DNA of 64,000 nt from Actinomadura mexicana (GTDB lineage Bacteria > Actinomycetota > Actinomycetes > Streptosporangiales > Streptosporangiaceae). The translations under genes were made by a program, and so were the position numbers. Under the pieces are notes generated by a model. The model ran no database searches. It worked only from the letters and a program-made list of their open reading frames with translations, and had not been told where the DNA came from. The stretch spans positions 62,001 to 126,000 of the forward strand of contig NZ_FZNP01000017.1 of NCBI RefSeq assembly GCF_900188105.1. The letters are read 5' to 3'. The stretch's first letter is position 1. Every line of letters begins with the position of its first letter. Positions 35,464-44,025 of this stretch are shown in pieces.

Positions 35464-35664
35464 ATGCGCACGAGCCGGAAACCCGTTGATCTTTTGAAGG
35501 CATCTAATCTCTGGAAGGCGCTGGGGGTCGCCGGGTTCCTCGGCGTCGCCGCGACCGGGGCCGTGATCGTGCGGGCCGAGCGCCGCCGCCGCTCCTACAC
35601 CCCCGACGAGATCCGCCGGCGCCTCCACGAGCGGCTGGACGGGTCGCCCGGGGAGGGGGCATGA
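35464..35664 (+). CDS. 66-residue single-pass membrane protein
   Basis: MRTSRKPVDLLKASNLWKAL, then a hydrophobic helix GVAGFLGVAATGAVIV and a basic tail RAERRRRSYTPDEIRRRLHERL. Its TGA overlaps the ATG of the dehydratase by four bases (ATGA), so it is translated with that gene. The ATG lies only about 8 bp past the IS605-like right end, so its native promoter may have been displaced. Family not recognised. Confidence 0.7.
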   Translation: MRTSRKPVDLLKASNLWKALGVAGFLGVAATGAVIVRAERRRRSYTPDEIRRRLHERLDGSPGEGA

Positions 35665-36596
35665 GGGTGCGCGCCGTCCGGCCGCCCGCCCCGGACGACC
35701 TGGACCGCGCCTGGCGGGCCGTGTCCGCCGAGCTCGCCCCGACGCCCCTCGTCCCGTCTGGCCTGGCGCCGGGTGCGCTGCTGAAGCTGGAGACGTTCCA
35801 GCCGATCGGCGCGTTCAAGGTGCGGGGCGCGCTCGCGGCCGTCGCCGCGCTCCCCGAGGGGGAGCCTGTGGTCACGGCGAGCGCGGGCAACCACGGCCTC
35901 GGCATGGGGTACGCCGCCGCGAAGGCGGGTGCGGACGTCACCGTCGTGGTCTCGACCCGGGCGTCGCAGGTCAAGGTCGACAGGATCCGCGCGTTCCCGG
36001 TGCGCCTCGTCCAGCACGGGACGACCTACGACGAGGCCGAGGCGCATGCGATGACGCTTCCCGGCCACTACGTCTCGCCCTACAACGACCCGGCGGTCAT
36101 CGCGGGGCAGGGCACCCTCGGGCGCGAACTCGACCGGCAGGCGGACGGCCCCCTCACGGTGGTCGCGCCGGTCGGCGGCGGCGGGCTCGTCGCCGGCCTG
36201 TGCCTGTGGGCGCGCGAGCGCGGCGACGTGCGGGTCGTGGGCGTGGAGTCGGCGGTGTCGCGCGGCGTGTCGGCGTCGGTGGCGGCCGGACGGGTCACCC
36301 GGGTCGAGGTCGGCGACACGTTCGCCGACGGCCTGCCCGGCAACCTCGAACCCGGTTGCGTCACCCCCGAGGTGATCGGGCGCACCGCCGAGCTGACATC
36401 GGTCACCGACGACCAGATCCGGACGGCGCTGCGCCTGCTGTTCCACGAGCACGGCCTCGTCGCCGAGGGCGCGGGCGCCGCGGCGGTCGCCGCCGTCCTG
36501 GCCGGGAAGGTCGAGGCGGCCGGGCGCCTGGTGGTCGTCGTGTCCGGGCGCAACATCACCGTTCCGGCGTACGCCGCCGCGATCGGCGGGGGCTGA
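35661..36596 (+). CDS. PLP-dependent threonine/serine dehydratase family protein
   Basis: 311 residues. The PLP Lys lies in PIGAFKVRGALAA (about residue 55), the substrate loop in TASAGNHGLGMGYAA, the phosphate-binding glycine loop in APVGGGGLVAGL, and C-terminal VVSGRNI binds the ring nitrogen side. This is the fold type II family (threonine dehydratase, serine racemase). There is no C-terminal ACT domain, so it is the catabolic or racemase-like form. It is coupled by a 4-base overlap to the small membrane protein. Confidence 0.92.
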   Translation: MRVRAVRPPAPDDLDRAWRAVSAELAPTPLVPSGLAPGALLKLETFQPIGAFKVRGALAAVAALPEGEPVVTASAGNHGLGMGYAAAKAGADVTVVVSTRASQVKVDRIRAFPVRLVQHGTTYDEAEAHAMTLPGHYVSPYNDPAVIAGQGTLGRELDRQADGPLTVVAPVGGGGLVAGLCLWARERGDVRVVGVESAVSRGVSASVAAGRVTRVEVGDTFADGLPGNLEPGCVTPEVIGRTAELTSVTDDQIRTALRLLFHEHGLVAEGAGAAAVAAVLAGKVEAAGRLVVVVSGRNITVPAYAAAIGGG

Positions 36597-36681
36597 GCGC
36601 CGCCGATTTCCGGGAACTCCGGCGCCGCGGGACGCGAGCGGCTACGGTGTCCCCTGCGAAACGGGTGGGGGATTTCAGGAC

Positions 36682-38766
36682 ATGGCCGGCCTGGGCGTTT
36701 TCTTTCGGCGTGATCGGCTGACGGGGCAGATGGCCGTCGGGCTCACCGGCGTGCTCGTCATCGCCGCCGTCGTCTACGGGGTGGGCGTCGCGAGCGCCAA
36801 GTACCGGATCGCCGACGTCGGCGCCTGGCTCACCGCGCGGAACAAGGGCCTCGTCGTGCACGTCAACGGGCCCGCGGCCAAGGTGGACGGCAAGACCGGC
36901 GTGCCCCCGCAGATGCGCGGCCACGACATCAAGGTCGTCCAGGACGGCGCCACCGTGCTGATCGTCGACCAGGACACCGGCGTCGTCAGCCGCCTCGACC
37001 CCTCCCAGCTGGACGTCGGCGCGAGCCGCCCGCTCGGCCGCGGCCTCCAGGTCCTCGCGGGCGGCGGGAAGGCCTACACGGTCGACTCCGTCAAGGGCGT
37101 CCTCCAGCAGATCGACCCGGTCGGCCTGACGCCGGTCGGCGCGCCCGCCACTCTTCCGCCCGTCCTCGGGCAGGCGGGCATCGACGCGCGGGGCGCCCTG
37201 TGGGTGCCCGTGGCGCGGGACGGGCAGGTGGCGGCGTTCAAGGACGGCCGCTCGCAGCCGCCGGTCCGCGTCGGCGGGCCCGGGGACGACCTCGCGCTCA
37301 CCATGGCCGCGGGCGACCCGGTCGTCGTGAACTCCACGAACGCCACCGCCACGGTCGTCAAGCCGTCCGGGACGCGGCTGACGGTCGCGCTGCCCGCGAC
37401 CGTCCGGCAGGCGGGCCGCGGCGGCGTGCTCGCCCCGCCCGCCACGGAGGGCAAGACCGTCCCGCTGCTGGTGCCCGGCGCCGGGTCGCTGGTGACCGTC
37501 GACACCGACACCGGGCGGTACTCCAGCACGCGGCTCGCGATGCCGAAGCACCGGTACCGGCCGCCGCAGATGCTCGGGCCCAAGGTCTACATCCCCGACG
37601 AGACGGCCGGTGCGCTGCTGGTGTACGACGCGGCGGGCAACCGGTTCGAGGCGCCGGTCCCGGTCAGCGGGCGGCCCGCCAGGCTGGACGTCTTCGTCCG
37701 CGACGGCCTGCTGTGGGCGAACGACCCGTCCGGCCCGCGCGCCGTCGTGATCGACGGGCAGGGCGGCCGCAGGGGCATCGACAAGTACCGGGACAGGGTC
37801 GCGGGCGGCCCCGTGCGCCGCACCATCCCGCAGCCCGGCGGAGGCGGCGCCCCGCCGCCGCGGACCGCCCCGCAGGATCCCCGCCGCCCGCGTCCCGGCG
37901 AACCGCCCGGCGCCCCGCTGAACGTGTCGGTCACGCCCGGGGCGGGCACGATGCGGATCGACTTCCAGCCCTCGGACGGCGAAAGGATCCTCGGGTACGC
38001 GCTGAAGGACGTCCCGTCCGGCCTCGCGGCGAGCCCGGCCGCGATCGCGCCGGGCGCCGGCCCCTTCTCGTTCACGGTCACCGGAGGGGACTGCGCCCGC
38101 GAGTACCGCTTCCGCGTCGCCGTCCGCTACCGGGACGGCCGCGGACGGACCCGCGAGCAGGTGTCGGCGCCCAGCGATCCCGCCCGCCCGTGCGTGACGC
38201 CCGGCGCGCCGACCGGCCTCCAGGCGCAGGCCACCGCGTCCGGGACGAAGGTCTCCTGGACGGCCCCGCCCGGCGCGTCCGCCTACCGGATCGGGTGGGA
38301 CGGCCCGGTCAAGGGGACCCGGACGGTGCCCGCCGCGACGGGTTCGGCCATGACCGCGACGCTCGGGGACGTGTGGACGAACGGGCCCTACACCTTCACC
38401 GTCGCCGCCGTGAACGGCGCGGGCACGGGGGCGGTCGCGACGCTCGGCGCCAGGCTCACCGGGCCCGCGGCCAAGTACCCGGTGGAACGCAACGGGAACT
38501 CCAACGCCTACATCCGGGCCACCGCCGACGCGAACAACGGCACGACCGTCGCCACCATGAACGACAACAACGGCGAACTCGTCGTCGTGCACTGCCAGAA
38601 GAAGGGCGTCTACTACAAGCACAAGAACGACCCCAGCCTCGCCGGCGACACGTACGCCAACATCACCTGGAGCGGCAAGACCGGCTACCTCATCGGTTAC
38701 CTGGTCAACACGCCGGGCGACTGGAAGAGCTTCGCGGGGCCGGCGGTCTGGACGTGCGAGCCCTGA
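36682..38766 (+). CDS. Membrane-anchored fibronectin type III protein (paralogue of 27832-29991)
   Basis: 694 residues. It begins MAGLGVFFRRDRLTGQ, then one membrane helix, a beta-propeller-like region beginning VQDGATVLIVDQDTGVVSRL, fnIII modules (PTGLQAQATASGTKVSW, WTNGPYTFTVAAVNGAG) and a C-terminal domain (NDPSLAGDTYANITWSGKTG, ending VWTCEP). It aligns along its whole length with the fnIII protein that heads the MoxR operon, but stands alone, without MoxR. The start ATG is fixed by that alignment. Likely an extracellular partner or regulator of the same machinery. Confidence 0.85.
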   Translation: MAGLGVFFRRDRLTGQMAVGLTGVLVIAAVVYGVGVASAKYRIADVGAWLTARNKGLVVHVNGPAAKVDGKTGVPPQMRGHDIKVVQDGATVLIVDQDTGVVSRLDPSQLDVGASRPLGRGLQVLAGGGKAYTVDSVKGVLQQIDPVGLTPVGAPATLPPVLGQAGIDARGALWVPVARDGQVAAFKDGRSQPPVRVGGPGDDLALTMAAGDPVVVNSTNATATVVKPSGTRLTVALPATVRQAGRGGVLAPPATEGKTVPLLVPGAGSLVTVDTDTGRYSSTRLAMPKHRYRPPQMLGPKVYIPDETAGALLVYDAAGNRFEAPVPVSGRPARLDVFVRDGLLWANDPSGPRAVVIDGQGGRRGIDKYRDRVAGGPVRRTIPQPGGGGAPPPRTAPQDPRRPRPGEPPGAPLNVSVTPGAGTMRIDFQPSDGERILGYALKDVPSGLAASPAAIAPGAGPFSFTVTGGDCAREYRFRVAVRYRDGRGRTREQVSAPSDPARPCVTPGAPTGLQAQATASGTKVSWTAPPGASAYRIGWDGPVKGTRTVPAATGSAMTATLGDVWTNGPYTFTVAAVNGAGTGAVATLGARLTGPAAKYPVERNGNSNAYIRATADANNGTTVATMNDNNGELVVVHCQKKGVYYKHKNDPSLAGDTYANITWSGKTGYLIGYLVNTPGDWKSFAGPAVWTCEP

Positions 38767-38787
38767 CCCGCGGCCCCTCCGCGAGCG

Positions 38788-40512
38788 TTACGGCCGAGTG
38801 CGCTTCTTCGCCTTGCCGACGCAGGCGGGCGCCGACCACGCCACGTCCGGCGCCCGGCCCTGGTTGAGGCGCAGCACCGCGCCGACCTTGAAGCAGTGGG
38901 CCGTGTTCGGCCGCAGGCCCGGCATCGTCGCCGACTGCGAACCCGCCTTCACCGACACGATCGGCTGGGTCCCGGCGGGCTGCTGCTGGACGAGCAGCGG
39001 CAGCCCGCGCGCGGCGGGCGGCAGCGCCCAGAGCAGCGCCGCCGTCCGGCCGACCTGCCGCGCGACCACCTTGCGCGGCCGGGTCGCCGCGAGCTGCGAT
39101 TCCGGGACCGGCTCCGGCGGCGCCTGGGTGGCCTGCCCCTGCGGGACGGTCCGGGTCCCAGACGGCGGCGCCGACTTCGCGGCGGTCCCGCCCTTACCGT
39201 CGCCGCCCCCGGACAGCGCGAGCGCTCCGATCCCGAGGGCCAGCCCGCCGGCGAGCACGATCCCGGCCACGACGACCAGGCCGCGGCGGGGCCCGTCGTG
39301 CGGACGGGCCCAGGTGGTCTGGTGCGGGCCCTCCTGCGGCGTCGTGTGCGGCGTCGTGGAGGAGCCGCTCGCGTGCCGGTCGTCCGCCGGGGGCGCCGGG
39401 GCCGGGGGCCAGGCGGCCTGCGGGGCGGGCCGCGAACCCTCCTGGGGGAGGACGGCTTCCGGGGCCCGCGGCGGGAGGGCGTTCGGCGCCCACGGCGACG
39501 GCGGCGGTTTCGGCGCGGGGACGGGCGCCGGAGCCGGGGCCGGCGGCGCGGCGGCGGGCAGGGACGGCGCCTGCGCGGTCGGCGCCCACGCGGGCACCGG
39601 CGGCGGAGCGGAGGTGTCGGGGAACGAGGGGCGCGGGCCGGTGTCCGGCACCGCCGGCGCGCCGAGGCCGCTGTGCGCGACGTCCGTCACCGGCAGTCTC
39701 AGCTCGGCCTGCACGCGCTGGAGCGCCTGCGCGAACTCCACGGCGCTCGCGAACCGCTCGTCGGGCGTCTTGGCCATCGCGCGCACGATGACGTCGGTGA
39801 CCTGCCGCGGGACGTCGGGACGGGGGATCGGCGGCGGCGGGTCGTTCAGGATCCGCAGCATCAGCGGCGCGATGCCCTCGCGGGGCGGCCCCTTGAACGC
39901 GGGCCGCCCGGCCAGCAGCTGGTAGAGCGTCGAGCCCAGCGAGTAGAGGTCGGACCCGATGCCCGGCGGCCTGCCCTCCAGCACCTCGGGGGCGGCGTGG
40001 TGCGGGGTGAACGCCTGCGTGTGGGTGGCGTCGAAGCTGTCGACCAGGCGGGCGATGCCGAAGTCGGCGAGCGCGGGCTCCCCGTACCGCGACAGGAGCA
40101 CGTTCTGCGGCTTGACGTCCCGGTGCAGGACGTCGGTCTCGTGGGTGGCGGCGAGCGCGCCCGCCATCTTCACCCCGATCCGCAGCACCTCGGCGAACGC
40201 CAGCGGCCCCTCCCGCGCGAGCCGGTCGGTGAGCGCGCCGTGCTCGAAGTACTCCATCACGATGTAGGGGCGCCCGGACCGGGTGGTGCCGGTGTCCAGC
40301 ACGGTCACGATGTTCGGATGCCCGGAGAGCCGCCCGGTGATCTTGCACTCGCGCTGGAACCGCCGCATCGCCGCGTCGTCGACCGCGCTGATCGACAGGA
40401 CCTTCAGCGCGACCATCCGGTCCAGGCGCTCCTGGTGGGCGCGGTAGACGACGCTGAAGCCGCCCTCGCCGACCTGCTCCAGCACCCGGTAGCCCGGAAC
40501 GTCCTCGGTCAT
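38788..40512 (-). CDS. Ser/Thr protein kinase with extracellular fnIII-like domain
   Basis: 574 residues. Kinase domain residues 1-270: GEGGFSVVYRAH, VALKVL, catalytic HRDVKPQNVLL (about 129), ADFGIARLVD, APEVLEG. A Pro/Ala-rich stretch (about 290-410) leads to one TM (VVVAGIVLAGGLALGIGAL, about 425). Outside, the last 100 residues (RQVGRTAALLWALPP, TMPGLRPNTAHCFKVGAV) look like a single fnIII domain with paired Cys. It is convergent with the fnIII protein at 36682 (21 bp apart). The shared extracellular module suggests the kinase may sense the same ligand. Confidence 0.93.
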   Translation of the reverse strand: MTEDVPGYRVLEQVGEGGFSVVYRAHQERLDRMVALKVLSISAVDDAAMRRFQRECKITGRLSGHPNIVTVLDTGTTRSGRPYIVMEYFEHGALTDRLAREGPLAFAEVLRIGVKMAGALAATHETDVLHRDVKPQNVLLSRYGEPALADFGIARLVDSFDATHTQAFTPHHAAPEVLEGRPPGIGSDLYSLGSTLYQLLAGRPAFKGPPREGIAPLMLRILNDPPPPIPRPDVPRQVTDVIVRAMAKTPDERFASAVEFAQALQRVQAELRLPVTDVAHSGLGAPAVPDTGPRPSFPDTSAPPPVPAWAPTAQAPSLPAAAPPAPAPAPVPAPKPPPSPWAPNALPPRAPEAVLPQEGSRPAPQAAWPPAPAPPADDRHASGSSTTPHTTPQEGPHQTTWARPHDGPRRGLVVVAGIVLAGGLALGIGALALSGGGDGKGGTAAKSAPPSGTRTVPQGQATQAPPEPVPESQLAATRPRKVVARQVGRTAALLWALPPAARGLPLLVQQQPAGTQPIVSVKAGSQSATMPGLRPNTAHCFKVGAVLRLNQGRAPDVAWSAPACVGKAKKRTRP

Positions 40513-40813
40513 GGGTGGGGGGTTCCCTCTCGGTCGCTCGTCTCGTCCGGGGCGCGGCGGGGCGCGGTCATTCGATGCGGCGCGGCCCGGGGCGGTTCCC
40601 CGAGGGCAACAGCGTAGTACGGGGAGGAAACGGGCGTGCCTGCTCGCGCCGGGAAGGCCCGGCCCGGCCGTCCCCCGGCGCCTCGTACGGAAATGAGATG
40701 ACATTTCCACTCGGCCGGTTAATCGTTGTGCCAATTGCGCTCCGGTGCCGACTCTCTCCGTCCTAACCTCGGGATTCGCGACGAAGGAACTGCCTTAGAG
40801 GGAGTGGCCCGCC
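40513..40813. other. Divergent intergenic region with a GGAAATG/CATTTCC dyad
   Basis: 301 bp without a convincing gene between the fnIII-tailed kinase and the membrane protein at 40814. It has an inverted repeat at 40689-40708 (7-bp arms, 6-base spacer). The flanking DNA is AT-richer than average, as expected for promoters. No clear -35/-10 pair was identified. Confidence 0.5.
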
Positions 40814-42376
40814 GTGACGGACGATGTCATGACGAATCCTTACAAGGAAACACCGCCGCCCGAATCGGCTTATGGCGACCTTGTCCGGATGGCGTATTTC
40901 GTTCTACCGGGACGGGGAAAGCGCGTCTACCGGCTGGCGATCGCCCGCCGGATCGTGGACTCCACCGCGCGCGGCGCCCGCGAACGCTCCGCCGCCGGGC
41001 ACGCCCGGCGGCGGACCCGCGTGCTGCGCCGGTCGCTGCGCCCGTCCCGCCGCTTGCAGATCGGCCTCGGCCCGTGGCTGCGCGCGCTGCCCGCCCGGCT
41101 GCCCGACCCGGCGCTGACCGCGGCGCTGTCCAGGCTCGACCCCCACGTCCGCGTCGCCTACGTGCTGCGGAACGTGGAGGGGATGCCCCGCTACGCCGTC
41201 CGCGACCAGCTGGTCGAGCTGCGGGTCCGCGACCCCTGGCCGGTGATCCGCGCGGCCGAGGCCGTCGAGGTGCCCGAGCCCCGCCGCGCCGACCGGTTCG
41301 AGCCGGAGCTGCTGCGCCCCGTCCGCACCCGCTCGATGCTCCCGCTCGCGGCCGCGGCCTTCCTCACCACCGCGCTGGTCGGGGCGCTGCTGGTGACCGA
41401 GCGGGAGGGCCCGCGCGAGGCGTCCGCCCGCGGTCTCGGCCTGGTCGCGGCGGCGCCGGACGCCTGGACGCGCGGCGCCCGCTCCCTCGACGTCTGGCCC
41501 GCCCGCGGCGACCTCGCCGGCGACCGGGCGTTCGGAAGGCGCGCCGCCGCCGCGTGGGCGGCCGCGCCCGGGGGCCGCCGCCCCGACAGCGGCGTCGCGC
41601 AGCTCCTGTACGCCGGCCGGGTGGACGGCGCGCCGCTCGCCGTGATGCGCAGCGGCGGGCGCCTGGCCCGCTACGCCTCCGGCCGCCTCGACGTCGCCGC
41701 GATCGGCGCCGACCCGTCCGCGCCGATCGCCCTCGGCGGCGGCCGCTACCTCCTCGCGCCCTGGGACGCCCGGCCGGAGACCTTCGCCGGGGGGCGGCTC
41801 GCCACGTCCGGCGGCGTGACGGCGCCCGTCCGTCCCGGCACCGCCTGCGGCCGCGGCCCGCTCTTCCACCTCGGCCCGCGGACGGTCGGCGACCTCGGTG
41901 GCCCGCGCGCGGCCGTCCTCGGCTACCGCGCGCCGGACCGCCTCCCGGGCGGCCCCGACCGGCCGGCCGCGCTCGGCCGCGCCGCCCGGTCGTTCTGGAA
42001 GAGGCTGGCCTGCGCGATCCCCGCGCCCTCGCGGCCCGTCTCCGCGGCGATGGCGTTCGACTTCTGGTCGGGGACGCTGCCGCACGGAGGGAAGAGCGCC
42101 GACTGGACCTGCACCCGGCTGGCGTACGCCGACGGCGGCGCCGCCGCCTTCGCGACCCTGCTCGGGGCGCAGAACCGCGCCACGGGCGCCTGCGACGTCC
42201 GGCGCCCGGTCAGCGGGACGTGGTGGCGCGCCCCGTCGGGCCGCTGGTACTACCTGGCCGCGACGGGACGCGGTCTCGTCCCGCACGCCGAGGGGGTCCG
42301 GGACCCGGCGACGCGCGGCCGCCTCCTCTCCGCCCGGGCCGCCCCCGGCACGCCCGTGATCCTCACCGCCCGTTAG
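40814..42376 (+). CDS. Membrane protein with sigma-region-4-like N-terminus
   Basis: 520 residues from GTG 40814 (RBS GAGGGAG). The cytoplasmic part (about 1-170) includes ALSRLDPHVRVAYVLRNVEGMPRYAVRDQL, which resembles the start of sigma-70 region 4, but with no clear HTH completion. One TM follows (SMLPLAAAAFLTTALVGALLV, about 173-193), then a large extracytoplasmic domain with four Cys (ACGRG, LACAIP, WTCTRL, GACDVR). A transmembrane regulator in the style of sigma/anti-sigma fusions is a guess. It is divergent from the fnIII-tailed kinase. Confidence 0.7.
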   Translation: MTDDVMTNPYKETPPPESAYGDLVRMAYFVLPGRGKRVYRLAIARRIVDSTARGARERSAAGHARRRTRVLRRSLRPSRRLQIGLGPWLRALPARLPDPALTAALSRLDPHVRVAYVLRNVEGMPRYAVRDQLVELRVRDPWPVIRAAEAVEVPEPRRADRFEPELLRPVRTRSMLPLAAAAFLTTALVGALLVTEREGPREASARGLGLVAAAPDAWTRGARSLDVWPARGDLAGDRAFGRRAAAAWAAAPGGRRPDSGVAQLLYAGRVDGAPLAVMRSGGRLARYASGRLDVAAIGADPSAPIALGGGRYLLAPWDARPETFAGGRLATSGGVTAPVRPGTACGRGPLFHLGPRTVGDLGGPRAAVLGYRAPDRLPGGPDRPAALGRAARSFWKRLACAIPAPSRPVSAAMAFDFWSGTLPHGGKSADWTCTRLAYADGGAAAFATLLGAQNRATGACDVRRPVSGTWWRAPSGRWYYLAATGRGLVPHAEGVRDPATRGRLLSARAAPGTPVILTAR

Positions 42377-42452
42377 GGCGGGCCGGGTCAGCGCCCGCTT
42401 ACCTGGATCGGGCACACTGGAGGGGTACCGAACGAGATTCAGGGAGTCGCAG

Positions 42453-43598
42453 ATGGGCAACGGGCCGCTCTCCGGAGTACGGGTGATCGAGCTGGCCGGG
42501 ATCGGGCCGGGGCCGTTCGCGGCGATGCTGCTGGCCGACCTCGGCGCCGACGTGATCCGCGTCGACCGCGCCTCCGCCGTCCGCGACGGCGAGACCGCCG
42601 GCGGCACCGACTTCACCAACCGCGGCAAGCGGTCGATCGCCATCGACCTCAAGAGCGAGCGCGGCAGGGAGGTCGTCCTCCGGCTGGTGGAGAAGTCCGA
42701 CGTCCTGCTCGAAGGGTTCCGCCCCGGCGTCACCGAGCGCCTCGGCATCGGCCCCGACGACTGCCTGGCCCGCAACCCCCGCCTGGTCTACGGGCGGATG
42801 ACCGGCTGGGGGCAGCGGGGGCCGCTGGCGCACACCGCCGGCCACGACGTCGGCTACATCGCGATCACCGGCGCCCTGCACGCCATCGGCCGCGCGGGCG
42901 GGCCGCCCCAGGTCCCGATGAACCTGCTCGGCGACTTCGCGGGCGGCAGCATGTACCTCGTCACCGGCGTCCTCGCGGCGCTGCTCGAGGCACGGGCGAA
43001 CGGGCGCGGCCAGGTGGTCGACGCCGCCATCGTGGACGGCACCGCCCACCTGTCCACCTTCATCCACGGCTTCCTCGCGGGCGGCATCTGGGAGGACCGG
43101 CGCGGCGTCAACATGCTCGACACCGGCGCCCCCTGGTACGACGTCTACGAGACCTCCGACGGCCGCCACATGGCCGTCGGCGCCATCGAGCCGCAGTTCT
43201 ACGCCGAGTTCCTCCGCCGGCTCGGCATCGACGGGGAGGACATCCCCGCCCAGTACGACCGCGACCGGTGGCCCGCCATGCGCGAGCGCTTCGCCGCCGC
43301 CTTCCGCGCGAAGACCCGCGACGAGTGGACGGAGGTCTTCGTCCCCAGCGACGCCTGCGTGGCCCCCGTCCTGTCGATGACCGAGGCCGCCGAGCATCCC
43401 TTCAACACCTCCCGCGAGGTCTTTCCCGACCTCGCCGGCCACCGCCAGCCCGCCCCGGCCCCCCGCTTCTCCCGGACCCCGGCCGAGACCGACGGCGTCC
43501 CCGTCCTTCCCGGCGGCCAGACCAGGGCCGTCCTGGACGAACTGGGCTTCGACGACGCCGAGACCCTCCTCAAGGAAGGCGCCGTGGCCCAGGCCTGA
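42453..43598 (+). CDS. CaiB/BaiF family CoA-transferase (alpha-methylacyl-CoA racemase-like)
   Basis: 381 residues. It opens LSGVRVIELAGIGPGPFAAMLLADLGADVIRVDR, split by the family into CoA-binding strands. GHDVGYIAITG provides the racemase His position and MNLLGDFAGGSMYLV the catalytic Asp, both as in mycobacterial MCR/human AMACR. GAPWYDVYETSDGRHMAVG is also conserved. The pair His/Asp favours a 2-methylacyl-CoA racemase over a CoA-transferase, which would have only Asp. Probable role: inverting branched acyl-CoA for beta-oxidation. Confidence 0.9.
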   Translation: MGNGPLSGVRVIELAGIGPGPFAAMLLADLGADVIRVDRASAVRDGETAGGTDFTNRGKRSIAIDLKSERGREVVLRLVEKSDVLLEGFRPGVTERLGIGPDDCLARNPRLVYGRMTGWGQRGPLAHTAGHDVGYIAITGALHAIGRAGGPPQVPMNLLGDFAGGSMYLVTGVLAALLEARANGRGQVVDAAIVDGTAHLSTFIHGFLAGGIWEDRRGVNMLDTGAPWYDVYETSDGRHMAVGAIEPQFYAEFLRRLGIDGEDIPAQYDRDRWPAMRERFAAAFRAKTRDEWTEVFVPSDACVAPVLSMTEAAEHPFNTSREVFPDLAGHRQPAPAPRFSRTPAETDGVPVLPGGQTRAVLDELGFDDAETLLKEGAVAQA

Positions 43599-43603
43599 CC
43601 GGA

Positions 43604-43638
43604 CCGGTGGCCGTGCCCGCCCCGGACACGGCCACCGG
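43604..43638. terminator. Hairpin terminator between CoA-transferase and cupin genes
   Basis: A perfect 12-bp stem (43604-43615 with 43627-43638) with an 11-base loop, 6 bp past one stop and 7 bp before the other. Suitable for both convergent transcripts. No T tract. Confidence 0.75.
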
Positions 43639-43644
43639 GGCGCG

Positions 43645-44025
43645 TCAGGCGGTGCGCCTCTCCTGGCGGGAACCACGGCGCAGGGTGACGGACATGACGT
43701 CGCTCGGGGCGTCCAGTTCCAGGCGGTGCCAGCGGCCGCGGGGGACGACGACGGCCGTGCCGGCGGCCAGCCGCACCATCTCCTCCTCGCCGCCTGGCTC
43801 CTCGGGACGGAAGTAGAGCCGCAGGGCGCCGGACAGGCAGCACACCGCCTCCTCCGCGGCCGGGTGCACCTCCCAGTGGTCGGCGTGGACGTCCTCGTCG
43901 GTCTCGACGTGGAACGCCGCGATCTGCCAGCCGCCGTCGTCGCTCGTCATGCGGCGCTCGGCCGCGCGGACCGCACCGTCAGGGTGGAAGGTGAGGGCGG
44001 AGGCGAACATGTCGATCGGGTTCAT
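43645..44025 (-). CDS. Cupin-domain protein
   Basis: 126 residues with a single cupin barrel: motif 1 HADHWEVHPAAEEAVCCLSG and motif 2 AGTAVVVPRGRWHRLELD. The His and Glu ligands fit a metal-binding small beta-barrel. The ATG overlaps the MFS stop by four bases (ATGA), so it is the second gene of an export operon controlled from 45449. It may bind or modify the compound that the transporter handles. Confidence 0.88.
   Translation of the reverse strand: MNPIDMFASALTFHPDGAVRAAERRMTSDDGGWQIAAFHVETDEDVHADHWEVHPAAEEAVCCLSGALRLYFRPEEPGGEEEMVRLAAGTAVVVPRGRWHRLELDAPSDVMSVTLRRGSRQERRTA

Noticed and set aside
40515..40766. Small open frame in the kinase upstream region
   Set aside because: No RBS, composition like shadow frames, and the region must hold divergent promoters.
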